DNA from: an uncultured Bacilli bacterium
Lineage (GTDB): Bacteria > Bacillota_I > Bacilli_A > RF39 > UBA660
Direction of reading: 5' to 3'
NCBI GenBank assembly: GCA_934167885.1
Contig: CAKPMB010000014.1
Location: forward strand, 1 to 39,897
DNA: 39,897 nt
Positions 8,719-17,044 of this stretch are shown here, one piece after another (the first letter of the stretch is position 1; each line of letters begins with the position of its first letter). The position numbers were made by a program, and so were the translations under genes. The notes under the pieces are model-generated. The model searched no databases. It saw only the letters and a program-made list of their open reading frames with translations, and was not told the origin of the DNA.

Positions 8719-8790
8719 AGGAGTATGTTTGTTGTCTAGCCAGCACTGAATTTGTACTCCCGTACGAAATTCTTTTATGGGAATGTCCCA
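8719..8790. other. Structured intergenic segment before the defence cassette
   Basis: In the 237-bp gap between the DUF3800 gene and the GIY-YIG gene, this part is less AT-rich than its surroundings and has nested dyads: GGAGTA (8720-8725) with TACTCC (8755-8760), the palindrome CGTACG (8761-8766), and a tight hairpin TGGGA-ATG-TCCCA (8778-8790). No T run follows. It could be a leader RNA, a regulator site or a relic. An extended -10 TGGTATAAT (TATAAT at 8879-8884) just downstream probably starts the cassette transcript. Confidence 0.3.
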
Positions 8791-8918
8791 AACCCTAATT
8801 TTGAAATAGTTACATTGTAAAAATTGAAAAATGGTAAGAAATTTGGTGACAAAATCCAAAAATTGTCAAGTTATATGGTATAATATATTTGTATTTGTGT
8901 TTTTAGGAGTGTGAAAAT

Positions 8919-9575
8919 ATGAAGCAAAAATGTGGTGTAATTTATATATTAACAAATCCGTCTTTTCCAGAATATGTAAAAATAGGATATGCAGATGCTG
9001 TTGAGGCAAGAGTTAAGCAATTAAATAATTCTGAGGCAGTACCTTTTTCTTTTCATATATATGCAACATTTGACGTAACAGAAAGATTAACTGATAAGAA
9101 ATTGCATAACTTTATTGATACTTTAAATCCAGAATTAAGAAGCAAAGAAAAAATTGGAGATAAGATAAGAGTAAGAGAATTTTATCATATTAAACCAGAA
9201 GAAATATATTCAGCATTTGAAAGTATGGCAGAAGTTACTGGTACAAGTGATAGATTACATTTATGGAAAGAAACTAAAGAGGAAATAGAAGAAGAAAAAG
9301 AAGCATTATCATTGTCTAAAAATAGACATCATTTCAAAAATATTCAATTTCATTCTAGTTTAACTGGAAAGGATTATTATTCAAAGACAAAAGAAGATGG
9401 AACATTAGGTATTTATGAAAAAGAAAATGATATAGAAGTTCCAAATAATTCAAATCCGTCTAAACGTCAAATATTATATTCAGCTCTTGAAGATTTAGGC
9501 GGAGATGTATCTAGTGGAAATACTTTATATCAATTGGAACACAAATTAGAAAAAATTATAATTAGTAGGAGGTGA
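8919..9575 (+). CDS. GIY-YIG (T5orf172-type) nuclease domain protein
   Basis: A 218-residue protein with a T5orf172/GIY-YIG nuclease domain over residues 1-95: GVIYILTNPSFPEYVKIGYA supplies the GIY-like and YIG-like strands, followed by the conserved Arg in EARVKQLN, the Phe-rich strand and a helix LTDKKLHNFID. The rest (about 125-218) is a separate domain with a beta-rich start (HHFKNIQFHSSLTGKDYYS) and a helical end that I cannot name; it could read DNA modification or bind the partners. AGGAG at 8905-8909 precedes the ATG. It is the first gene of a tight run with the methyltransferase (6-bp gap), so it is likely a restriction component or accessory nuclease. Confidence 0.78.
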   Translation: MKQKCGVIYILTNPSFPEYVKIGYADAVEARVKQLNNSEAVPFSFHIYATFDVTERLTDKKLHNFIDTLNPELRSKEKIGDKIRVREFYHIKPEEIYSAFESMAEVTGTSDRLHLWKETKEEIEEEKEALSLSKNRHHFKNIQFHSSLTGKDYYSKTKEDGTLGIYEKENDIEVPNNSNPSKRQILYSALEDLGGDVSSGNTLYQLEHKLEKIIISRR

Positions 9576-9580
9576 TATTT

Positions 9581-10795
9581 GTGGCAATCGATAATAAAGG
9601 ATTAAAGGCAGCTAATAAGGCAAAAGCAGATGAATTTTATACACAGTATGATGAAATTCAAAGAGAGGTAAATGCATATTTGGAGTATAATCCTGATGTA
9701 TTTAGAAATAAAACTATATTACTTCCTTGTGATGATCCAGAGTGGAGTAATTTTACAAAGTTTTTTGCTCAAAACTTTGAGAGATTTGGATTAAAAAAAC
9801 TAATAAGCACAAGCTATGCAAATGAGAAGAAAAGTGCAGTATTTGTACAATTATCATTATTTGAACAGTCTAGTCCTAAATTTGATAAAAATAAAACTAA
9901 CACAAATGGAAAAATTTTTATATTAGATAGAGATAAAAATAAATCTGGAAAGATTGATATAGAAGATTTAGAATGGGATTATCTTGATGGAGATGGTGAT
10001 TTTAGGTCTGATGAAGTGAAAAAATTGAGAGATGAATCGGATATTATTATCACAAATCCACCATTTAGTTTATTTAGAGAATTTGTAAATTGGATAATTG
10101 AAGCAAAAAAGGATTTTTTAATTATTGGAAATCAAAATGCTATAACTTATAAAGAAATATTTCCCTTAATAAAAGATAATAAAATGTGGACTGGTAATAG
10201 ATTTAATCAAAGAGTAAATGGCAAAAACATGACATTTTTAGTCCCAGACTCATATGAAATGAAAGGAACAGAATTATATAGAGATAAAAATGGCAAAAAA
10301 TATATTAGTGTTGCCGGTACAGGATGGTTTACTAATTTGGAACATGGAAGAAGACATCAGCCTTTACAATTAATGTCAATGGAAGATAATTTAAAATTTA
10401 GTAAGCATAAAGAGATATTAGAAAGAGGATATCCAACATATGATAACTATGATGCAATTGAAGTATCATATACTGATTCCATTCCAAGGGATTATGAGGG
10501 GACAATGGGTGTGCCTATATCATTTTTAAATAAATATAATCCAGATCAATTTAAAATTATAGGACTTACAACCAGTGGCAATAATGTCCAAAATGATTTA
10601 AGAACAAAAATATATGTTAATGCAAAACAACATGATAATGCTGGCAATATAAAAAGCGGAAATAAAGTTAATGATGGGCCAATTATTTTACATAAAAAAC
10701 CATTTGGAAAGATATATTATACTGCCGACAATGCAGATGGATTTTTAGAAATTTTATATGCAAGAATACTAATAAAACATATAGATTTAGATTAA
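9581..10795 (+). CDS. EcoRI-family adenine-specific DNA methyltransferase
   Basis: A 404-residue N6-adenine methyltransferase of the EcoRI-methylase family. It transfers a methyl group from S-adenosylmethionine to adenine in a recognition site, which normally protects host DNA. Visible: KAKADEFYTQYDEIQREV at residues 13-30, the SAM-side block ILLPCDDPEWSNF at 46-58, the catalytic NPPFSLFREF at 159-168, and the following FLIIGNQNAITYKEIF block typical of this family. I choose GTG 9581 because a perfect AGGAGG (9567-9572) is 8 nt upstream; GTG 9572 lies inside that site. The gene sits between the GIY-YIG gene and the DUF262-HNH gene, as expected of a restriction-modification unit. Target sequence cannot be read from the protein. 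Confidence 0.92.
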   Translation: MAIDNKGLKAANKAKADEFYTQYDEIQREVNAYLEYNPDVFRNKTILLPCDDPEWSNFTKFFAQNFERFGLKKLISTSYANEKKSAVFVQLSLFEQSSPKFDKNKTNTNGKIFILDRDKNKSGKIDIEDLEWDYLDGDGDFRSDEVKKLRDESDIIITNPPFSLFREFVNWIIEAKKDFLIIGNQNAITYKEIFPLIKDNKMWTGNRFNQRVNGKNMTFLVPDSYEMKGTELYRDKNGKKYISVAGTGWFTNLEHGRRHQPLQLMSMEDNLKFSKHKEILERGYPTYDNYDAIEVSYTDSIPRDYEGTMGVPISFLNKYNPDQFKIIGLTTSGNNVQNDLRTKIYVNAKQHDNAGNIKSGNKVNDGPIILHKKPFGKIYYTADNADGFLEILYARILIKHIDLD

Positions 10796-10812
10796 GATTT
10801 AGAGGTGTAAAA

Positions 10813-11976
10813 ATGAAAACAATATTGAAAACTGATTTAACTATTAAAGATATAAATGAAGGATTTGTTTATAATGAATATGAAGGAAAAGGCTTATTTG
10901 GATGGGGTGGAAAATTAACAATTCAACCTGAATATCAAAGAAACTATATTTATGCTGATGGAAAAAGGGATGTTGCTGTAATTAATTCATTATTAAAAGG
11001 TTATCCACTAGGTTTATTATATTTTGTTAAAGTTGGAGAAGATAAATATGAAATTTTAGATGGGCAACAAAGAGTTACTAGTTTTGGAAGATTTATTACA
11101 GATAAATTTGCTATTAAAGATGAACATGGTATGGAGCAATATTTTGATGGGCTGGCTAAAAATTTACAAAATAAAATTCTTGATTCTCAATTAACAATTT
11201 ATATTTGTGAAGGTGAAGAATCAGAAATTAAAGAATGGTTTAAAACAATTAATATTGTAGGTGTTCCACTTAATAATCAAGAATTATTAAATGCTATTTA
11301 TTCTGGTCCATTTGTAACTATGGCTCGTGAAGAATTCTCTAATTCTCAAAATGCAAATATTCAAAAATGGAGTGCATATATAAAGGGTGATGTAAATAGA
11401 CAAGAGTATCTTGCAACTGCACTTAATTGGGTAAGCAAAGGCAATGTTGATAGTTATATGAGTCAACATAGATTTGATACTAATATTACAGAATTAAAAG
11501 CATATTTTAACTCTGTAATAACTTGGGCATCAACTGTATTCAAAGATGTTAAATCTGATATGAGAGGTTTAGAATGGGGAAGATTGTATGAAACATATCA
11601 TAATAATTCATATGATCCTAATAAGGTTTCAGAAATATTATGTAAATTATATGCTGATCCTCAAGTACAAGATACTAAAGGTATATGCGAATATATTTTA
11701 GGTGGATGTAAAGATACTAAATTATTAAATATTAGAGTATTTGATGATAATACAAAGCGGGTTGTTTACGAAAAACAAACTCAAGAAGCAAAATTAAAAG
11801 ATATTAGTAATTGTCCATTATGTGCAATAGGAAATGACAATAACAAAAATAGAATTTGGGAATTAAAAGAAATGGATGCAGATCATGTAACTGCATGGAG
11901 CAAAGGCGGTTCTACTGATATAGATAATTGTCAAATGTTATGTCAAACGCATAATAGAGCAAAAGGAAATAAATAG
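10813..11976 (+). CDS. DUF262 and HNH endonuclease, probable restriction enzyme
   Basis: A 387-residue protein with an N-terminal DUF262 (ParB/Srx-like, GmrS-type) domain: QPEYQRNYIY at 38-47 and EILDGQQRVTSFGRF at 80-94. It ends in an HNH nuclease: CPLC (Cys334, 337), the catalytic ADHVTAW (Asp357-His358), then TDIDNCQMLCQTHNRAKG (Asn372, Cys377, His380), with Cys/His ligands for a structural zinc. DUF262 proteins in GmrSD and BrxU couple nucleotide binding to nuclease action; here HNH takes the place of DUF1524. It lies 17 bp after the methyltransferase with its own GAGGTG ribosome site, so it is most likely the cutting subunit. Whether it cuts unmodified DNA (type II logic) or modified DNA (type IV logic) is not decided by sequence. 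Confidence 0.88.
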   Translation: MKTILKTDLTIKDINEGFVYNEYEGKGLFGWGGKLTIQPEYQRNYIYADGKRDVAVINSLLKGYPLGLLYFVKVGEDKYEILDGQQRVTSFGRFITDKFAIKDEHGMEQYFDGLAKNLQNKILDSQLTIYICEGEESEIKEWFKTINIVGVPLNNQELLNAIYSGPFVTMAREEFSNSQNANIQKWSAYIKGDVNRQEYLATALNWVSKGNVDSYMSQHRFDTNITELKAYFNSVITWASTVFKDVKSDMRGLEWGRLYETYHNNSYDPNKVSEILCKLYADPQVQDTKGICEYILGGCKDTKLLNIRVFDDNTKRVVYEKQTQEAKLKDISNCPLCAIGNDNNKNRIWELKEMDADHVTAWSKGGSTDIDNCQMLCQTHNRAKGNK

Positions 11977-11980
11977 TATT

Positions 11981-12030
11981 AAAGCGCTAGTACAGGCTTA
12001 AATATATTTAGGTTTTGTATTGCGCTTTTT
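11981..12030 (+). terminator. Long hairpin between DUF262-HNH and the ATPase gene, possible attenuator
   Basis: Outer stem AAAGCGC (11981-11987) / GCGCTTT (12022-12028) followed by TT; inside are TACA/TGTA pairs and the palindrome TAAATATATTTA. The T tract is short, so it may give partial termination, lowering the ATPase relative to the methylase and nuclease. Confidence 0.45.
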
Positions 12031-12050
12031 ATGTAGTGGGAGGTAATTAT

Positions 12051-14180
12051 ATGCAGTTAGAATTTTTAAAACTAAAAAAGGAAAATATTTTTTGTGAAGA
12101 TTTTATTAATATGAATAAAAATAATATAATTGATTTTACTAATACAAACATCAATGTATTATATGCTCCTAATGGTGTTGGTAAAAGTAGTTTTTGTAAA
12201 GTTTTAGATAATCAAGGAGAATTTACACTTAACTATGATGGAAATCAATATTCAACTAATAATTGTAATTTGTTTCATATTATAAATGATCAGAATAGTA
12301 GAAATATTATTAAGGGAAAAGCACAAGACTTTTTATTAGGTGATAATATAGCTAGAGAATATGAACTTAAAGAATGGATTGATGATAAATTTGATGATAT
12401 TTATAAAGATTTAAGATTATCATTAAAAAATAATATGAATTTGTCTAAAATTTCAGATAATAAATTTTCATGGATAGATCATTCATTACATAATATTCTG
12501 AAGAAGATTGTAAATGTTAGAGCAAAATCAACAGATATTAATCTAGATGATTATATACATCTTATTCAAAAATCGAAAGAAGAAAAACTGGATGAACATA
12601 ATGCTGATAAATTTAAGTATGTCATTTCTGATGAAAATTTTGAAATTATTAATAGAATAGTGAGAATTTCTAATATTAAGGAATCAAACGATTTTTCCAA
12701 AATCGAACAATATGATGATGCTATTATTATATTAAATAAATATAATGAATTAAGTAATTGTATAGTTTGTGATAATGACAATATTAATTCAAAAGAATTA
12801 CTGAAAAAGAAGAATATTAAAAAAGCAGAAATAATTAATAATCTTGACGATGATACTAAAAATATATTAATTGAAATTATAAATAGAATTGGTGAAACTG
12901 ATCCTTTTAATATAAAAAATACTTTGACTCGTGCAATATCATCTGGAAGTATAGATATTGTTTCAAATCTTATAAAAGAGATTGAAATGTATATTAATAT
13001 TTATAAATCTTTAATAAACAATTTATTATCTTCTTCACTTTCAAAAGAATTTGTTGATAAATATACAGAATATAAAAAAATGTTGACTAAAGAATTAAAT
13101 ATTACTGATGAGGACTTAATGTTTATTGAAGAATTTATAGAAAAAAATATCAATAAAAGCATAAAATTACAAAGAGCAGATAATAGAATTGTTATTACTT
13201 TAGATTCTGAAGATTTAATTGGAGTAGCGCGTGAAAATTTAAAATTGAGTTCTGGTGAACAAAATTTTATTTCATTAACATTTGAACTTTTGAAAGCAAA
13301 AAATGTTGAAAATGAAATAATAGTTATAGATGATCCAATCTCAAGTTTTGACTCTATTTTTAAAAATAAATTGGTATATGCGATAGTAAAGTTTTTAATA
13401 AAAAAGAAAATAATTATTTTAACTCACAATATTGATTTAATAAGATTAATAGAATATCAAAATAACAATAATTTCAACATTTATTTATTTAATAATTTTG
13501 ATGGACAAGAGAATGGATTTATTGAAGTTAATCATAATGAAAAAATGCTTTTAATTTCAATACCTGATTTTCTCGATTTTATTCGTTCAAATAAAATTAT
13601 TGAATTTGTAAAAGATGAAAAATTATATATTTATTCATTAATTCCATTTATGAGAGGATATGTTAAATATATAGGCAATCAAGTAATAAAAAATCAATTA
13701 ACAAAATTAATGCATGGATATGAAACAGAACATGTTGATTTAGGACAAATATATTATTCATTATTTAATAATAATTTGAGTAATAATTATACTATAAATA
13801 TTAGTGATATATTAAGTTTAGATATTTGTAATCTAAATGAGATTATTGACAAAAACGAATATCCAATTTTGAATAAAGTTTTATGCAATAATCTTACATA
13901 TTTGTATTTAAGATTGAAAACTGAAAAAATATTAGTTGATAAATTTAGCATTAATACCACTAAATATGATCAACTTTCAAGTATAATTTTCCAATCATTT
14001 AAAGAAGAAACAATTGAAAATAGTAGGATGAGAATATTTTTCTATTCAAAAAAAACATTGCTTAACGAGTTTAATCACTTTGAAGGAAATATAAATATTT
14101 TTCAGCCTGCTATAGATATATCTGAGAATATTTTAATCAAAGAGAGAAATGAAATTTTAGATAAATTAAATAATTTATAA
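12051..14180 (+). CDS. AAA/ABC-type ATPase of the PrrC/RloC-like (AAA_13) group
   Basis: A 709-residue ABC-fold ATPase. Walker A APNGVGKSS (39-47) is preceded by an N-terminal strand-rich lobe; a CxxC pair (CIVC, 237-240) sits midway between flanking helical segments, in the place where RloC and Rad50-type proteins carry a zinc hook; then come the ABC signature LSSGEQNFISL (399-409), Walker B IVIDDPISSFDS (424-435) and the switch His459 in ILTHN. A C-terminal 240-residue region follows (MHGYETEHVD near 565; LNEFNHFEGN near 669), which in PrrC/RloC would be the anticodon nuclease, but I cannot align the catalytic triad with certainty. ATG 12051 is preceded by GGGAGG (12038-12043). PrrC and RloC guard restriction loci in other bacteria, so a back-up or effector role is plausible here. 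Confidence 0.75.
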   Translation: MQLEFLKLKKENIFCEDFINMNKNNIIDFTNTNINVLYAPNGVGKSSFCKVLDNQGEFTLNYDGNQYSTNNCNLFHIINDQNSRNIIKGKAQDFLLGDNIAREYELKEWIDDKFDDIYKDLRLSLKNNMNLSKISDNKFSWIDHSLHNILKKIVNVRAKSTDINLDDYIHLIQKSKEEKLDEHNADKFKYVISDENFEIINRIVRISNIKESNDFSKIEQYDDAIIILNKYNELSNCIVCDNDNINSKELLKKKNIKKAEIINNLDDDTKNILIEIINRIGETDPFNIKNTLTRAISSGSIDIVSNLIKEIEMYINIYKSLINNLLSSSLSKEFVDKYTEYKKMLTKELNITDEDLMFIEEFIEKNINKSIKLQRADNRIVITLDSEDLIGVARENLKLSSGEQNFISLTFELLKAKNVENEIIVIDDPISSFDSIFKNKLVYAIVKFLIKKKIIILTHNIDLIRLIEYQNNNNFNIYLFNNFDGQENGFIEVNHNEKMLLISIPDFLDFIRSNKIIEFVKDEKLYIYSLIPFMRGYVKYIGNQVIKNQLTKLMHGYETEHVDLGQIYYSLFNNNLSNNYTINISDILSLDICNLNEIIDKNEYPILNKVLCNNLTYLYLRLKTEKILVDKFSINTTKYDQLSSIIFQSFKEETIENSRMRIFFYSKKTLLNEFNHFEGNINIFQPAIDISENILIKERNEILDKLNNL

Positions 14181-14193
14181 TTAGGTTTTATGG

Positions 14194-14217
14194 GAGTACA
14201 GTTTGTACTCTTTTTTT
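14194..14217 (+). terminator. Terminator ending the defence cassette
   Basis: Perfect 7-bp stem GAGTACA/TGTACTC with a GTT loop followed by seven T. It separates the cassette from the HTH gene. Confidence 0.88.
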
Positions 14218-14284
14218 CTTTTTTGTACAATATCTTTTTATTTTTATTTGATGTAAGATGAAAACACCTAGGAGAAGTAGTATG

Positions 14285-14300
14285 TAAAAGTGCACTTTTA
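14285..14300. promoter_or_regulatory. 16-bp perfect palindrome, probable operator
   Basis: TAAAAGTG directly joined to its reverse complement CACTTTTA, 32 bp before the HTH gene and just upstream of a -10-like TATGAT (14318-14323). The position suggests a repressor site covering the promoter, perhaps for the HTH protein itself. Confidence 0.5.
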
Positions 14301-14331
14301 TAAAGATATATTTTATGTATGATTCTATAGA

Positions 14332-14835
14332 ATGGATACTATGGAAGAATTTATAAATCCAATTATACCAATATCGGTATTAAGTGATAGTAGAATATCG
14401 TCTTTAGAAAAGTTATTGTTGCTGCACATAATTTCTTTGTGTAAGAATAAAGGATATTGTTGGGCTACAAATAGTTATTTTATGAATATTCATGGGTATA
14501 GTAAACAAACAATATCTAAAACTATTAATCATTTAGCCTCTTTAAATTATATTAATTTGAAATATGAAAAAGATGGCACTAATAATTCTAAACGTACAAT
14601 TACACTTGACCATGTATTAAAGAATAAAATACAAGGTATAAAAGATAACTTTAATTCTAGTATTCAACTAAACTTTAAACAATATGATAAAAGTAATATA
14701 AATAAAATATATTACAAAGATGAGCTTGGTAATGAATATTGGAATGGACAATTAATTAAAAGTGAAAAGCCAACTGATGAAGAACTTGAAGAAATGAATA
14801 AATTATTAGAAGAATTTAAAAAAGAGGAGGAATGA
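14332..14835 (+). CDS. Helix-turn-helix protein of the element
   Basis: A 167-residue protein whose first 95 residues look like a winged helix-turn-helix of the kind found in phage and plasmid replication or control proteins: SSLEKLLLLHIISLCKNKG (helix 1), CWATNSYFMNIHGYSKQTISKTINHLASLNYI (HTH) and a wing with KRTITL. The C-terminal part is acidic and helical (DEELEEMNKLLEEFKKEEE). It could be a regulator, a replication initiator or an excision factor. No Shine-Dalgarno is present; a TATGAT box 8 nt upstream of ATG 14332 suggests a leaderless mRNA, with ATG 14341 as alternative start. Confidence 0.65.
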   Translation: MDTMEEFINPIIPISVLSDSRISSLEKLLLLHIISLCKNKGYCWATNSYFMNIHGYSKQTISKTINHLASLNYINLKYEKDGTNNSKRTITLDHVLKNKIQGIKDNFNSSIQLNFKQYDKSNINKIYYKDELGNEYWNGQLIKSEKPTDEELEEMNKLLEEFKKEEE

Positions 14836-14881
14836 AAATAAAATGGGAAAAATTATCATAGAATTTTTTAAGAGGTGAAAT

Positions 14882-14977
14882 ATGTTTAATATTAAAGAAA
14901 CCTTTAAAAAAGATGATAATTCTACTATTAATGATTTGATAATTGGATATATAAAATGTGTTTTAATAAAATCGTAG
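14882..14977 (+). CDS. Small 31-residue ORF before the recombinase
   Basis: ATG preceded by AAGAGGTG (14871-14878). The peptide begins MFNIKETFKKDDNSTINDL and ends in a hydrophobic stretch. It lies in the 217-bp gap between the HTH and recombinase genes. No family recognised; it may be a small excision-type protein or only a leader. A hairpin TAGAC-TGG-GTCTA (15004-15016) follows. Confidence 0.4.
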   Translation: MFNIKETFKKDDNSTINDLIIGYIKCVLIKS

Positions 14978-15052
14978 ATTTGTTATATGTCTATTTTAGT
15001 GATAGACTGGGTCTAGGCTTTAAATGTTATACAGAAGAAAGGAGAAAAAGCC

Positions 15053-16639
15053 GTGTATAACACTATATTACAACACCCTAGTTACTATAGAGTAGGATTA
15101 TATATAAGATTATCTGAAGTAGATTCTGATAAAAGTTATGAATCAGAAAGTGAAAGTATTATTAATCAAAGAAATTTATTAATGAGTTTTGTAAAACAAA
15201 ATGAATTTACCTTTGTCGATGAATATATTGATGATGGATTTACTGGTACTAATTTTGATAGACCAGGCTTTAAAAGATTACTTGAAGATATTGAAAATGG
15301 TAGAATAAATTGTGTTATAACAAAAGATTTATCTAGACTTGGTAGAAATTACATTACTTGTGGTTATTATGTCGATGAGTATTTTCTTTTAAAAAAAGTT
15401 AGATATATTGCTGTACTTGATCAAGTAGATACTTTTTTAAATAATGTTGGTAATGAAATGATACCTTTTAAATCAGTATTTAATGATATGACAAGTAGAG
15501 ATAATTCTAAAAAGATACGTTCTATTTTAAGAAATAAAAAAGAAGATGGAAAATTTATTGGAAGTGAGCCTAGCTTTGGCTATATGAGAGACCCAGAAGA
15601 TAAAGGACATTTATTACCTAATCCTGATACTGCCTTTATTGTTAAAAAGATATTTGAAATGGCAAATAATGGTGTAAGTGTAAGTGATATTGCAACTTAT
15701 CTTAATGATTGTAAATATCCAACACCAAGTTTATACAAAAAGAAAGAAGGCTCAAAACAAAAATTTAATCCTATATGGACTGTTTCATCGGTAAAGAAGA
15801 TACTAAAGAATCAAATGTATACAGGTGATATGGTACAAAATGTACAAACTAAATTATCATATAAATCTCAAAAAAAAGTTGCTCTTAATAAAGAATCATG
15901 GATAATTGTAGAGAATACTCATGAACCATTAGTTAGTAAAGAAGTTTTTAATAAAGTTCAAAGTAATGTTAAAAGAAAGCAGAAAACACAAACTGATAGA
16001 GAAAAAAGATTATTTGAAAATCTTATTTATTGTCAGGAATGTGGTAATACTTTAACGGTTACTTACCGAAAAAATCATGATTATTGGACTGTTAATTGTA
16101 ATAGATATTCAAGGGATCCAAGAAGACATTTATGTTATCCACATTTTATGCCTTATGATAAATTAGAAGAAGCATTACTAAGTACTATTAAAAGTACTTG
16201 TAAGAAATATTTAGATGAGATTGACGTTAAATCATTAGCACGACTTATAAATGATAAAAATGCTTCTAAAGAAAGCACAACAGAAGAAATTAATTTTTTG
16301 AATAAAAAAATTAAAGAATACAATGCTAAAATTGATATGCTATATGATGATAAATTTAAAGGTAATATTTCAGAAGATACTTATAAACGACTATCAAGAG
16401 AAACAGAAATATTACTAAATCAATCTAAATCTAGAATAGAAGAACTACAAACTGTAGATAAAAAGAAAAAAGAGTCATCAAAAGAAATGAAAAACTATGA
16501 AGATAAAATTAAGAAATTAATAAATCTTGATAATCCAAGTAGAGAATTATTACAATCTATTATTGATAAAATTGTAATTGATAAAGATAGAAACATTGAA
16601 ATATTTTATAAATTCAGTTTATTAAATGATATTGATTAA
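15053..16639 (+). CDS. Large serine recombinase, integrase of the element
   Basis: A 528-residue serine integrase that cuts and rejoins attP and attB. The resolvase domain (about 12-160) has the catalytic Ser21 in YIRLSEVD, the GFTGTNFDRPGFKRLL block and DLSRLGRNYI with conserved arginines. The recombinase domain (about 175-300) contains the PSFGYMRDP segment and the helix pair ending at MYTGDMVQ. A zinc ribbon (CQECG near 327 with two later Cys) precedes a long coiled coil (about 400-475), as in phage and Tn5397-type enzymes. The GTG start is supported by AAAGGAG (15038-15044), 8 nt upstream. It is the only recombinase in the element and therefore the probable cause of insertion in the amidase gene. 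Confidence 0.95.
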   Translation: MYNTILQHPSYYRVGLYIRLSEVDSDKSYESESESIINQRNLLMSFVKQNEFTFVDEYIDDGFTGTNFDRPGFKRLLEDIENGRINCVITKDLSRLGRNYITCGYYVDEYFLLKKVRYIAVLDQVDTFLNNVGNEMIPFKSVFNDMTSRDNSKKIRSILRNKKEDGKFIGSEPSFGYMRDPEDKGHLLPNPDTAFIVKKIFEMANNGVSVSDIATYLNDCKYPTPSLYKKKEGSKQKFNPIWTVSSVKKILKNQMYTGDMVQNVQTKLSYKSQKKVALNKESWIIVENTHEPLVSKEVFNKVQSNVKRKQKTQTDREKRLFENLIYCQECGNTLTVTYRKNHDYWTVNCNRYSRDPRRHLCYPHFMPYDKLEEALLSTIKSTCKKYLDEIDVKSLARLINDKNASKESTTEEINFLNKKIKEYNAKIDMLYDDKFKGNISEDTYKRLSRETEILLNQSKSRIEELQTVDKKKKESSKEMKNYEDKIKKLINLDNPSRELLQSIIDKIVIDKDRNIEIFYKFSLLNDID

Positions 16640-17044
16640 TTGAAGTTAGTTTATTACTAACTTCGTACATATAGAGGCGAAAATACAAAGAAATTATGTG
16701 TAAAATTATTAAATATAATTATTATAACAAACTTGTGACCAACTTGAGCACAAGTTACTAATATGAATGATTAATTAACTTCGGCTCAAGTTGGACCAAA
16801 GTTAGTGCAATATCTACTAATTTACCACCAACTTGGATGGAAGTTGCTATTTTAAAATCTTAAGAAGAATTATTATTGTTTTAATCTATTAATGTTTAGA
16901 TAAGTTAACTTTGTCGCAAGTGGCGACGAAGTTAAACTTTGCGCCAAGTTGTCTAGAAGATAATAATTATTAATAAATTACTTATAAAAGCGTTGAAATA
17001 AGAACAAATGTTTGATATGATATATTTAAAGGAGGAGGTAATTA
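16640..17044. repeat. Palindrome-rich spacer with alternating AACTT/AAGTT words
   Basis: This 405-bp gene-free stretch carries about ten AACTT or AAGTT words in alternating orientation that form several dyads: AACTTGTG (16730-16737) with CACAAGTT (16749-16756); AACTT (16777) with CAAGTT (16787); CAACTTGG (16829) with AAGTTG (16841); and a strong near-perfect 15-bp stem AGTTAACTTTGTCGC (16903-16917) with its partner at 16923-16938. A last CCAAGTTG lies near 16945. No ORF is convincing. It may be an operator array for the following BRO/DinD-like gene, a structured RNA, or an origin-like region. The end of the spacer holds the AGGAGG of the next gene. Confidence 0.6.
16642..16664 (+). terminator. 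Hairpin after the recombinase gene
   Basis: Perfect 9-bp stem GAAGTTAGT/ACTAACTTC with a TTATT loop, 2 bp after the stop codon. There is no T run, so termination is uncertain; it is also the first member of the AAGTT/AACTT dyad series in this spacer. Confidence 0.4.

Noticed and set aside
8599..8859. 86-residue minus-strand ORF across the gap after the DUF3800 gene
   Set aside because: It overlaps the DUF3800 end antisense, lacks a clear ribosome site and its coding pattern is weak; the segment was listed as structured DNA instead.
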